DNA from: Lelliottia sp. JS-SCA-14
GTDB lineage: Bacteria > Pseudomonadota > Gammaproteobacteria > Enterobacterales > Enterobacteriaceae
Direction: 5' to 3'
DNA length: 64,000 nt
NCBI RefSeq assembly: GCF_035593345.1
Contig: NZ_CP141606.1
Location: forward strand, 558,001-622,000
Shown: positions 55,787 through 63,026 of the stretch, piece after piece
How positions within the stretch are numbered: the first letter of the stretch is position 1
Layout: each line of letters opens with the position of its first letter
Position numbers and translations under genes: made by a program
Notes under the pieces: model-generated
The model's input: only the letters and a program-made list of their open reading frames with translations
Told to the model about the DNA's origin: nothing
Databases searched by the model: none

Positions 55787-55866
55787 CCCCTCACCCTAAC
55801 CCTCTCCCTGTGGGAGAGGGGACTTTGACTCCCTCTCCCCGTGGGAGAGGGCCGGGGTGAGGGCAT
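55787..55866. repeat. CCCTCTCCC-type palindromic repeat cluster, copy C
   Basis: CCCCTCACCCTAACCCTCTCCC followed by its inverted partners, closely matching copy A. It lies eight bases after the mgtA stop and may act as the 3' hairpin of that message. Confidence 0.9.
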
Positions 55867-56026
55867 CAGGCCGCACAACACTGAGCCGCCACCCGGCAAA
55901 ATAGCCTTCCTCCCAAATTCCCCAACCTGTGATCCCCGTCATGCGCTGTGCTTGACGACAATTTGTACGCATGTTAACAAAATGTTTTGTCTGTTTTTGG
56001 CCCGTCAAATTCTGATAAGGAACATT

Positions 56027-58411
56027 ATGTTACGTCTTAGCCTCATCACCGCCGGGCTGTTGCTCGGCACCTCTGCGCTGGCCGCTCCGGCAGGCGATCT
56101 GCCGTTAATGCCCTGGCCTGCACACGTTGAACGTCCTGCAAAGCAGGGCGCACTGATCCTCAGCGATAACCTCTCCGTCAGTATCAGCGGGGACGATCTG
56201 GGCGATGCCGCGAACCGTCTGCGCCAGCGCATTGCGCTGCAAACCGGCTGGACGCTCCAGCCTCAGGCCGATAAACCCGGAAAGCCCACCATCGCCATCA
56301 CTATCGCCAAAAAAGTGAAGCCGCAGCCGCTGCCGGACAGCGATGAAAGCTACAAACTCACCGTGGATGCGAACGGCGTGAACCTCACCGCCAATACCCG
56401 CTTCGGCGCGCTGCGCGGGATGGAAACTCTGCTCCAGCTGATTCAAAACGGTGCCGAAAACACCTCGATTCCGTGGGTGTCGATTAACGACGCCCCGCGC
56501 TTCCCGTGGCGCGGCCTGCTGCTCGATTCGGCGCGCCATTTTGTGCCGCTGGAAGATATCAAACGTCAGATCGACGGCATGGCGGCGGCGAAGCTGAACG
56601 TTCTGCACTGGCATCTGACGGACGATCAGGGCTGGCGGTTTACCTCGAAGCGCTACCCTAAACTGACGCAGCTCGCCAGCGACGGGCTGTTCTACACGCC
56701 AGAGCAGATGCGCGACGTGGTGCGCTACGCCACCGCGCGTGGTATTCGCGTGGTGCCGGAGATTGACATGCCGGGTCACGCGTCGGCGATTGCCGTGGCC
56801 TATCCGGAGCTGATGAGCGCGCCGGGACCCTATGAGATGGAGCGCCACTGGGGCGTGTTAAAACCGGTTCTCGATCCGACCAAAGATGCGACTTACACCT
56901 TCGCCGACGCGATGGTCAGCGAACTGGCGGCGATCTTCCCCGATCCGTACCTGCACATCGGCGGCGATGAAGTTGACGATACCCAGTGGAAAAACAACAC
57001 CGCCATCCAGCAGTTTATGCGCGACAACAAACTCGCCGACAGCCACGCGCTGCAGGCGTATTTCAACCGCAAACTGGAAACCCTTCTTGAGAAACACCAC
57101 CGGCAGATGGTCGGCTGGGACGAGATCTATCATCCGGACCTGCCGAAAAGCATTCTGATCCAGTCCTGGCAGGGTCAGGATGCCCTCGGCGAGGTGGCGA
57201 AACACGGCTATAAAGGCATCCTCTCCACCGGTTTTTACCTCGATCAGCCGCAGTCCACCGCCTATCACTATCGCAATGAGATTGTGCCGCAGGGCTTAAA
57301 CGGCATGGATATCATCGCCGATTCCGACAGCGCCCAGAGCTGGACTTTCTCCATGCCGCGCCTGAAAGGCAAACCGGTCGAGGGCAGTTTCACCCTGGTG
57401 AAAGGCGTTTCCGGCTGGCGCGGATTTATCGATTTCAGCGGCAAATCCCGCCGCGCGGTGGACAACATCGAATGGCGCGACGACAACCAGGTGAGCTTCA
57501 CCGTCGACACCTGGATGGGCGAAACGCGCCCGGTGGTGAATGTGTCGGACGACAAACTCACCGGCTATTTCCTGTTGGGCAACGCCCGCTACCCGATCTC
57601 CGGCGCGCGTCTCAATGAGGTGCCGGAAGGTATCCAGCCGACGGTGCCAGATGCCGATCAGCAGGCCAACCTGCTCGGCGGCGAAGCAGCGCTATGGGCA
57701 GAAAACGTGATTTCCCCGGTTCTGGATATCAAACTCTGGCCGCGGGCGTTTGCGGTGGCGGAGCGCCTGTGGTCGGCGCAGGACGTGAAGGATATCGACA
57801 ACATGTACACCCGTTTGCAGGCGATGGACAGCTGGACGACGGTGTCGGTCGGGCTGCAGCAGCACAGCCAGCAGCAGGCGCAGTTCACCCGTCTGGCGAA
57901 TAACGCCGACACGGTGCCACTGCAGATCCTTGCTCAGGCCGTGGAGCCCGCGCAGTATTACACCCGCCAGCACCTGAAATTCCAGGCCGGGAATTATCAT
58001 CAGTTTGAGCCGCTAAACCGCTACGCCGACGCACTGACCGCCGAGAGCGCCACGGTCCGTCAGATGGATAAGTGGGTCGAGCGGTTAGTAAGCGATGCGG
58101 AAGATACGGAAAGCGCGGAAGCCCTGCGCCACGTCTTTACCCGCTGGCAGAACAACACCAGCGACGCGCTGGCGCTGAGTGAGAGCAACTATCAGCTGAA
58201 AGCCATCAAACCGGTGATTCAGGAGGTGGACAAACTGGCGTCGATTGGCCTGCGTCTGACGGATCTGGTGGCGCGTCAGGGGACGCTGGATGATAAGGAG
58301 ATCGCCTCGATTCAGAGCGAGCTGGATAATGCGGCGAAGATACAGGATGAGGTGGTGATTGCGGCGGTTTATCCGCTGGAGAAGTTGCTTAGGGCAACGC
58401 GGAATCAGTAA
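56027..58411 (+). CDS. exported beta-N-acetylhexosaminidase, GH20
   Basis: 794 residues from the ATG at 56027 (behind ATAAGGAACATT); the open frame runs further upstream through the repeat cluster and was cut there. A signal peptide ends at ALAAPAG (about residue 22). Next come the GH20b alpha/beta domain (about 25-160) and the catalytic barrel. Its markers are FPWRGLLLDSARHF, LHWHLTDDQGWRF, EIDMPGHASAIAVAYPEL and the catalytic Asp-Glu pair in LHIGGDEVDDTQW. An inserted or C-terminal beta domain follows. It releases terminal GlcNAc/GalNAc from chitooligomers or glycans, probably in the periplasm or outside. It is absent from the E. coli mgtA-ridA interval. Confidence 0.9.
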   Translation: MLRLSLITAGLLLGTSALAAPAGDLPLMPWPAHVERPAKQGALILSDNLSVSISGDDLGDAANRLRQRIALQTGWTLQPQADKPGKPTIAITIAKKVKPQPLPDSDESYKLTVDANGVNLTANTRFGALRGMETLLQLIQNGAENTSIPWVSINDAPRFPWRGLLLDSARHFVPLEDIKRQIDGMAAAKLNVLHWHLTDDQGWRFTSKRYPKLTQLASDGLFYTPEQMRDVVRYATARGIRVVPEIDMPGHASAIAVAYPELMSAPGPYEMERHWGVLKPVLDPTKDATYTFADAMVSELAAIFPDPYLHIGGDEVDDTQWKNNTAIQQFMRDNKLADSHALQAYFNRKLETLLEKHHRQMVGWDEIYHPDLPKSILIQSWQGQDALGEVAKHGYKGILSTGFYLDQPQSTAYHYRNEIVPQGLNGMDIIADSDSAQSWTFSMPRLKGKPVEGSFTLVKGVSGWRGFIDFSGKSRRAVDNIEWRDDNQVSFTVDTWMGETRPVVNVSDDKLTGYFLLGNARYPISGARLNEVPEGIQPTVPDADQQANLLGGEAALWAENVISPVLDIKLWPRAFAVAERLWSAQDVKDIDNMYTRLQAMDSWTTVSVGLQQHSQQQAQFTRLANNADTVPLQILAQAVEPAQYYTRQHLKFQAGNYHQFEPLNRYADALTAESATVRQMDKWVERLVSDAEDTESAEALRHVFTRWQNNTSDALALSESNYQLKAIKPVIQEVDKLASIGLRLTDLVARQGTLDDKEIASIQSELDNAAKIQDEVVIAAVYPLEKLLRATRNQ

Positions 58412-58413
58412 GT
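58346..58413 (+). repeat. direct repeat, original copy: 3' end of the hexosaminidase gene
   Basis: The last 66 bases of the gene plus two bases after its stop recur at 59429-59496 with the same length and about eight substitutions. The two copies bracket the two-gene unknown module, as att-like gene-end duplications do. Confidence 0.85.
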
Positions 58414-58431
58414 TGGGTGTGTTATAAAATC

Positions 58432-58458
58432 AAAAAGGCCTGATTTTCAGGCCTTTTT
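58432..58458 (+). terminator. hexosaminidase terminator
   Basis: Perfect 12-bp stem AAAAAGGCCTGA / TCAGGCCTTTTT with a three-base loop, ending in six T on the plus strand and in five T on the minus strand. It can also serve the minus-strand unknown module that ends at 58471. Confidence 0.92.
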
Positions 58459-58470
58459 TGCATAATTCAG

Positions 58471-58701
58471 TTAGATTTCTCGCCACTCACGCACAAGGTG
58501 ACCTTCGAGTTTTCTGCGTAATAAAGTGGCAGAAGAGTGCTTTTTGCCCTTCGCCAGATTGGCTTTGAGGTCATGCAGTTGTGCTTCAGGGTTGGCAGAA
58601 TGCGCGTTCAACTCAGCAGACGCTAAGGCCTGAAATACCGTCTTCCCGCCATTCCTGGAGGCGAGAAGTGCGCAGCGTTCTTGCTTAGTGTAAGACGACA
58701 T
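58471..58701 (-). CDS. hypothetical protein, second gene of an unknown two-gene module
   Basis: A 76-residue basic, soluble protein starting MSSYTKQERCALLASRNGGK and ending KLEGHLVREWREI. It is probably helical, with one Cys and no membrane segment. I do not recognise a family. GGGGAG precedes the ATG by eight bases. It overlaps the preceding 189-codon gene by 17 bases, so the two are translationally coupled. Small basic second genes of this kind occur in toxin-antitoxin and defence pairs, but nothing in the sequence proves that here. Confidence 0.6.
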   Translation of the reverse strand: MSSYTKQERCALLASRNGGKTVFQALASAELNAHSANPEAQLHDLKANLAKGKKHSSATLLRRKLEGHLVREWREI

Positions 58702-59254
58702 AGTTTGCTCTCCCCTCTGTAACTGTTTTGTATGCCTGTAAATCTTCTGATATCAGTGGTCGCGGAGCTTTCTTAAGTAACCCTGTCTTTTCATTATAAC
58801 GCGGCTCATTTTTTAACCCAAGCATGTAGTCATAGATCTCTTCAAGAGTGATACGGCGACCCATATCGACCACTCCGCCTGAGGCTGCCTGAAAAACGAA
58901 GCCACCGATATGAAATATCTCATTGTGTGCAATCAAAGCCAGTGAGACCGATTGCAACACGACAGCGCTGCCTAAGCCCTCAAATCTGACATGGCGAAAA
59001 TCGGCCAAATTACCCATACCGTCAAAGACGTCAAAATACACTTCTGCCATGCCGTTAACCGGGAATGGCACGCCTGCTGGCATTTCGTATCCGATCCGAC
59101 TAAAGGTCATTTCCTCAACCAGACTTCCAATGATGACCGTGTAGGTTTCGTTACCGGCAACAAACACGTAGCTGTGGTGAACCCGACGATCATAGACGAA
59201 CCTTTTCCTCCTCAGGCCGTAATCTTCAAGAAAAACTTCTTCTTCAATGCGCAC
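58685..59254 (-). CDS. hypothetical protein, first gene of an unknown two-gene module
   Basis: A 189-residue soluble protein starting at GTG (59254) behind GGGGGAAATGA. The sequence alternates short strands in its first two thirds (RRKRFVYDRRVHHSYVFVAGNETYTVIIGSLVEEMTFSRIGYEMPAG; VYFDVFDGMGNLADFRHVRFEGLG) and turns helical towards the end (RITLEEIYDYMLGLKNEPRYNEKTGLLKKAPR). A beta-sandwich or immunity-like fold is conceivable. I do not recognise a family. It lies between the two copies of the hexosaminidase 3' end, so it was probably acquired as a unit with its overlapping partner. Confidence 0.6.
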   Translation of the reverse strand: MRIEEEVFLEDYGLRRKRFVYDRRVHHSYVFVAGNETYTVIIGSLVEEMTFSRIGYEMPAGVPFPVNGMAEVYFDVFDGMGNLADFRHVRFEGLGSAVVLQSVSLALIAHNEIFHIGGFVFQAASGGVVDMGRRITLEEIYDYMLGLKNEPRYNEKTGLLKKAPRPLISEDLQAYKTVTEGRANYVVLH

Positions 59255-59428
59255 TCATTTCCCCCATCTAAAGCATTAGAAAGATTGTGGGTAAACCATA
59301 CTCTTCGGGATAAAAAACAGGACGTTGGAAATGGGATGAGTTTGGGAAAATGCGTAGCTACTTCAGAGGAAAAGGCTGGCGAATGAAACGTTGCAAGAAA
59401 ACCGTCAGCCTGGGCCGCAAAACATTAT
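59255..59428. other. unassigned flank of the unknown module
   Basis: About 170 AT-richer bases upstream of the two-gene module, which presumably hold its promoter. No coding sequence or recognisable remnant of an integrase or transposase is seen here. Confidence 0.4.
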
Positions 59429-59496
59429 GATGAGGGGGGGATTGCGGCGGTTTATTCGCTGGATAAGTTGCTTAGGGCGGTGCGGAATCAGTAGGT
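59429..59496 (+). repeat. direct repeat, second copy of the hexosaminidase 3' end
   Basis: Corresponds base for base to 58346-58413, with the same length and about 88% identity by eye, including the in-frame stop (TAG instead of TAA). The sequence upstream of it shows no similarity to the gene, so only the gene end was duplicated. Confidence 0.85.
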
Positions 59497-59520
59497 TTTT
59501 TCGGGATTCGTTGGGCATGG

Positions 59521-59792
59521 GAGGTGGTTCCGTTCACCTCATGATCAGCAGAATATAATCACTCTTTTACCTGTGAACGTGACAAGGGGGCTGCGCGGCC
59601 CCCTTGTCAATCCCCGCGCCCCGCCATGAAATCGGTGCTTCGCACTGCGCTCACCTCCCGGCCTGCTGCCTGCGGCCGGCTCGACTCGACATCCTGTCTC
59701 GTTTCGCCTCTGGTCGCCATCCCTGGCGCCCAGACCTTGTCATCCGGCCTCCGGTTCGCCGATTTCTGCGGGGACCAACACCGGTGCCAAAT
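59521..59792 (+). repeat. left 272-bp inverted-repeat arm of the symE cassette
   Basis: Starts GAGGTGGTTCCGTTCACC and contains the palindrome GGGGGCTGCGCGGCCCCC. It ends CACCGGTGCCAAAT. It is the imperfect reverse complement of 60491-60762 over its whole length (both arms 272 bases), with scattered substitutions. The open frames inside the arm look non-coding. Confidence 0.9.
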
Positions 59793-59855
59793 GTAACGTT
59801 TCATTCCGGCTTTAATTATGTCGGAAGCGGCTTCGCAGTTTGTAAATTCAGAGCA

Positions 59856-59871
59856 CTGTTTGTTTATCCAG
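59856..59871. promoter_or_regulatory. LexA (SOS) box upstream of symE
   Basis: CTGTTTGTTTATCCAG matches CTGT-N8-ACAG with one mismatch. It overlaps a plausible promoter (TTGTAA at 59840 and TTTATC 17 bases downstream). E. coli symE is LexA-controlled, which agrees. Confidence 0.72.
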
Positions 59872-59994
59872 AAGAGTAGAATTGGGCTTACGCGATGAGG
59901 AGTTTAATCAGAGCGGGAAATTAAGAAGCGCGATGCAAAGGTGTCCTACCACCCTTACACCGCTAACCACAAACAACTGACTGAGGAGTTATTT

Positions 59995-60471
59995 ATGGCT
60001 GTAAACGAGTTTATTCCAGATCCCACTATTGCCCAAACAGATCCTGAGAGATCAGAGGGTAATGATCATTTCCCCGAGGTGACTCGCAAAAAGGACGCCC
60101 GTCGTCTGCACGGCAAGGCCCTGAATGAGGCAACGGCTCATGCGAGAGCCGACACGCCCCAGTCCAGCGCCGCCTGCTGCGAACTTTATTCCCGTATGGG
60201 TCATCGCTTCCTCCCGCTTGCCGGAGAGTGGCTGCCAAAAGCCGGTTTTATCGACGGGATGCCGGTAAAAATCCGTGTCATGCCAGACTGCATCATCATC
60301 ACCCCGCAAAACACCCGCGAGCTGTGGGGCTGCCTGGAAGGGATGAGCGTGGCGGGAATCAATCAACAGCGCGTGGCGGAGTGGTTGAAGACGTTTCCTG
60401 GGGCGCTGAATGATACGGGGAATATTCCAGCGACCAGGCGGCAGTCGAAGGATTGGGTTCGTCCCGCTTAA
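59995..60471 (+). CDS. symE: SymE-family type I toxin
   Basis: 158 residues from the ATG at 59995, seven bases after GAGGAG; a GTG-started longer frame at 59941 is less likely. The C-terminal half carries the SymE signature: LPLAGEWLPKAGFIDGMPVKIRVMPDCIIITPQ parallels E. coli SymE LKGQWLEAAGF...VMEGCIVLTAQ, an AbrB-like fold. The N-terminal 75 residues are longer than in E. coli and unlike it. SymE is an SOS-induced toxin that condenses the nucleoid and damages RNA, silenced by the SymR antisense RNA. SymR would be expected on the minus strand over the first codons. Confidence 0.82.
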   Translation: MAVNEFIPDPTIAQTDPERSEGNDHFPEVTRKKDARRLHGKALNEATAHARADTPQSSAACCELYSRMGHRFLPLAGEWLPKAGFIDGMPVKIRVMPDCIIITPQNTRELWGCLEGMSVAGINQQRVAEWLKTFPGALNDTGNIPATRRQSKDWVRPA

Positions 60472-60490
60472 TCACCTGACCGTTGCCTAA

Positions 60491-60762
60491 ATTTGGCACC
60501 GGTGTGGGTCCCCGCTGAAATCGGCGAACCGGAGGCCGGATGACAAGGGCTGGACGCCAGGGATGGCGGCCAGAGGCGAAACGAGACAGGATGTCGAGTC
60601 GAGCCGACCGCGGGCAGCAGGCCGGGAGGTGAGCGCAGTGCGCAGCACCGATTTCTTTGCGGGGCGCGGGGATTGAAAAGGGGGCCGCGCAGCCCCCTTT
60701 TCACGTTCACAGGTTATGAAGCAATTATATTCTGCCGAACATAAGGTGAACGGAACAACCTC
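60491..60762 (-). repeat. right 272-bp inverted-repeat arm of the symE cassette
   Basis: Reverse complement of 59521-59792, beginning ATTTGGCACCGGTG and ending GGTGAACGGAACAACCTC. Together the arms enclose 698 bases with the LexA box and symE. No convincing target-site duplication is visible at the outer edges, only a shared GCAT two bases beyond each end. Confidence 0.9.
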
Positions 60763-60796
60763 AGATGCTTAACAGATCGGCACAACTCAGCCCCAA

Positions 60797-61183
60797 TCAG
60801 CGACGAACCGCAATCGCCTCAATCTCAATCTTCACATCTTTCGGCAGACGCGCCACTTCCACACAAGAACGCGCCGGGAAGGTCGCCTCGTGCTCGTTGA
60901 AGAACGCTTCGTAAGTGGCGTTAACGGTCGCAAAATCATTCAGATCTTTGACGAAAACAGTCGTTTTCACGATATCGCCCACTTTCAGGCCCGCGGACTC
61001 AACGATCGCTTTCACGTTTTCCAGCGACTGACGCGCCTGAGCCGCCACATCGTCTGGCACTTCGCCGGTTTTCGGGTTCACCGGGATCTGACCGGAAGTG
61101 ATAATCATGCTGCCGAGATCTACGCCCTGAACGTAAGGACCGATAGCCGCTGGTGCATTTTCCGTCGCAAGTACTTTGCTCAT
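60797..61183 (-). CDS. ridA: 2-iminobutanoate/2-iminopropanoate deaminase RidA
   Basis: A 128-residue YjgF/YER057c/UK114-family enzyme that hydrolyses reactive enamine/imine intermediates released by PLP enzymes such as threonine dehydratase, protecting isoleucine synthesis and other PLP enzymes. The sequence matches E. coli RidA. The substrate arginine lies in FPARSCVEVARLPKDVKIEIEAIA, with GPYVQGVDLGSMIITSGQIP near the start. A trimer with active sites at subunit interfaces is known for the family. The ATG follows CTGGAGAAAAC. Confidence 0.97.
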   Translation of the reverse strand: MSKVLATENAPAAIGPYVQGVDLGSMIITSGQIPVNPKTGEVPDDVAAQARQSLENVKAIVESAGLKVGDIVKTTVFVKDLNDFATVNATYEAFFNEHEATFPARSCVEVARLPKDVKIEIEAIAVRR

Positions 61184-61230
61184 GTTTTCTCCAGGATAAC
61201 AGCGTTAAAAAGTTCCCGGCCATTATACAC

Positions 61231-61350
61231 ATCATCCTTCACGCCGCCTCTTCGTTGGCTGCGTCCTCATACCCCGGTCACATAGTTTCCTATGCTCCCG
61301 GGGATATTCGGACTTGCCGCCTCGATGCGACGCGAATGATTTCGTGTAAC
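61231..61350. repeat. enterobacterial intergenic repeat (RSA-like), copy 2
   Basis: Shares the core CGTTGGCTGCG...CCCCRGTCAC...GCTCCYGGGG...CTTGCCGCCT with copy 1 at 35403. The inner hairpin (61272-61303) changes at both sides of the stem in step: ATAG/CTAT replaces TTAC/GTAA, and CCCCGG/CCGGGG replaces CCCCAG/CTGGGG. Confidence 0.65.
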
Positions 61351-61380
61351 CGGAGTCCGGGATCCCATTACCAACCTCAA

Positions 61381-61842
61381 TTAGTTGGCCAGCACCACAT
61401 AATGAGAAAACTCTTTTTCGCAGTATTTGCATTTGAGTGCGATGTCATTCGCCCGTTTTTTCACTGCAAAACTGGACGAAACCGGCTCAGCATGACTGAT
61501 GCAGTTGCTGTTCGGGCAGATCAGTACGTGCTCAATACGTTCCGGTAAGTTCGGGCGTGATTTGCCCACCACTTCGTAATCGTCGATGCGATTCACCGTC
61601 GCGTCCGGAGCGTACAGGGACAGTTGGTTCACCTGCTCGTCGGTCAGGAAGGTGTTCTCGATTTTGATCAGGTCTTTGCGGCCCATCTCGCCGGACGGCA
61701 GGTTCAGGCCGATGGTGATGCGCTGGTCGGTTTCGGTCAGCTTGAACAGCGTCAGCAGCTTAAAGCCCACCATCGCCGGGATATGGTCAATCACGGTGCC
61801 ACGTTTGATGGCTTCAACCTGGAGTTTATTATCATGTGTCAT
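61381..61842 (-). CDS. pyrI: aspartate carbamoyltransferase regulatory subunit
   Basis: A 153-residue regulatory chain that binds CTP (inhibitor) or ATP (activator) and transmits the signal to PyrB. The N-terminal allosteric domain includes [18 protein letters not shown]. The C-terminal zinc domain has four cysteines in CPNSNC and CKYC. I chose the second of two close ATGs (61842), which is eight bases after AAGGGG and gives the E. coli length. It lies 12 bases behind pyrB in the pyrLBI operon. Confidence 0.97.
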   Translation of the reverse strand: MTHDNKLQVEAIKRGTVIDHIPAMVGFKLLTLFKLTETDQRITIGLNLPSGEMGRKDLIKIENTFLTDEQVNQLSLYAPDATVNRIDDYEVVGKSRPNLPERIEHVLICPNSNCISHAEPVSSSFAVKKRANDIALKCKYCEKEFSHYVVLAN

Positions 61843-61854
61843 TGTCATTTCCCC

Positions 61855-62787
61855 TTACAGAGCGAATTCGCGATTCAGAACCAGTGCCAGTAACGCCTGG
61901 CGAGCGAAGATGCCGTTCCCGGCCTGCTGGAAGTACCAGGCGTGCGGCGTCTTGTCCACGTCGGTGGCGATTTCGTCGATGCGCGGCAGCGGGTGCAGCA
62001 CTTTCATGTTGGTACGCGCGCCTTCAAGGTCACTGGCGCGCAGGATGAACTGGGCTTTGACGTTGGCGTACTCGGACGGGTCCAGACGCTCTTTCTGCAC
62101 ACGGGTCATGTACAGAATATCCACTTCACCCATCACCTCTTCGATGCTCGCGTGCTGGCTCCACTGGATGCCTTTTTCGTCGAGCATGTCGAGAATGTAC
62201 TGCGGCATCGCCAGCGCGGCCGGGGCGATAAAGTAGAAACGGTTGCCGTTAAATTTCGCCAGCGCCTGGGCCAGTGAGTGGACGGTGCGGCCATATTTCA
62301 GGTCCCCGACCATCGCGATGTGCAGGTTTTCCAGACGACCCTGGGTCTCCTGAATGGTGAACAGATCCAGCAGGGTTTGCGTCGGATGCTGGTTCGCGCC
62401 GTCCCCGGCGTTCAGCACCGGAATGCCGCCGGAGAACTCGGTCGCCAGACGTGCGGCGCCTTCCTGCGGGTGGCGCATCACAATCGCGTCCACGTAGGTG
62501 CTGATGACGGAGATGGTGTCCGCCAGCGTCTCGCCTTTTTTGCCGAGCGACGTATTGCTGCCGTCGGAGAAACCGACCACGCTCGCGCCGAGGCGGTGCA
62601 TCGAGGTCTCGAACGACAGACGGGTGCGGGTGGAGGCTTCAAAGAAGCAGCTGGCGATCACTTTGTGCTTGAGCAGCTCGGGCTGTGGGTTGGCCTTCAG
62701 TTTTGCCGCGGTATCCAGAACCAGTTCCAGCTCTTCGCGGCTGAGGTCATTGATGGAAATGATGTGTTTTTGATAAAGCGGATTCAT
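61855..62787 (-). CDS. pyrB: aspartate carbamoyltransferase catalytic subunit
   Basis: A 310-residue enzyme joining carbamoyl phosphate and aspartate, the first committed step of pyrimidine synthesis. The carbamoyl-phosphate motif STRTR (in [13 protein letters not shown]), the HPTQ loop and the LHPLPR stretch ([11 protein letters not shown]) are intact. It starts [23 protein letters not shown] behind CAGGAGATAAAC. The dodecamer with PyrI is allosteric. Expression is controlled by the attenuator and leader peptide immediately upstream. Confidence 0.97.
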   Translation of the reverse strand: MNPLYQKHIISINDLSREELELVLDTAAKLKANPQPELLKHKVIASCFFEASTRTRLSFETSMHRLGASVVGFSDGSNTSLGKKGETLADTISVISTYVDAIVMRHPQEGAARLATEFSGGIPVLNAGDGANQHPTQTLLDLFTIQETQGRLENLHIAMVGDLKYGRTVHSLAQALAKFNGNRFYFIAPAALAMPQYILDMLDEKGIQWSQHASIEEVMGEVDILYMTRVQKERLDPSEYANVKAQFILRASDLEGARTNMKVLHPLPRIDEIATDVDKTPHAWYFQQAGNGIFARQALLALVLNREFAL

Positions 62788-62815
62788 GTTTATCTCCTGA
62801 CGCCGGGCAAAAAAA

Positions 62816-62835
62816 AGCCCCTCAAATGAGGGGCT
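62816..62835 (-). terminator. pyrBI transcription attenuator
   Basis: Nine-base-pair stem AGCCCCTCA / TGAGGGGCT with a two-base loop, followed on the minus strand by eight T, 28 bases before pyrB. The leader frame pyrL ends inside it. High UTP uncouples translation and lets the hairpin terminate transcription. Confidence 0.93.
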
Positions 62836-62926
62836 CTGGGAATAGGGTTATCAACGGGAAGAAAAACGGCAGGCCAGCGTCTGTTTTCAGACGCGGTATG
62901 ACTGTATGTCGTACACGCTTGACCAT
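62822..62926 (-). CDS. pyrL: pyrBI operon leader peptide
   Basis: A 34-residue leader starting [20 protein letters not shown], followed by [14 protein letters not shown], behind GGGAGGAAGTC. It aligns with E. coli PyrL (MVQCVRHFVLPRLKKDAGLP, then FFFPLITHS...) but is about ten residues shorter. Its TGA stop falls within the attenuator hairpin. A ribosome following closely behind UTP-starved RNA polymerase would still cover the hairpin, so the mechanism is preserved. The pause-prone pyrimidine run TTTTTCTTCC is present. Confidence 0.88.
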   Translation of the reverse strand: MVKRVRHTVIPRLKTDAGLPFFFPLITLFPEPLI

Positions 62927-62952
62927 GACTTCCTCCCGGCAAATTGTCGGGC

Positions 62953-62980
62953 ATTATACTCAGCTCGATTTTCTGATCAA
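62953..62980 (-). promoter_or_regulatory. pyrLBI promoter
   Basis: On the minus strand TTGATC (-35) and TATAAT (-10) are separated by 16 bases. The perfect -10 lies about 27 bases before the pyrL start codon. Confidence 0.75.
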
Positions 62981-63026
62981 GCGATTAATGCACACTTTAC
63001 TCAGTGCAAACGGTTCTATTTGAATA

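Noticed and set aside
59604..59879. 91-codon open frame inside the left inverted-repeat arm
   Set aside because: The matching sequence in the right arm is read in a different frame with shifted residues, so neither frame is under coding constraint; the arm is better explained as a structural repeat.
60468..60710. 80-codon minus-strand open frame inside the right inverted-repeat arm
   Set aside because: It is Pro/Arg/Ser-rich, overlaps the stop of symE and is not conserved in frame with the left arm.
62826..63023. 65-codon plus-strand open frame opposite pyrL and the pyrBI promoter
   Set aside because: The minus strand carries a recognisable PyrL leader, attenuator and promoter; the plus-strand frame has no family resemblance.
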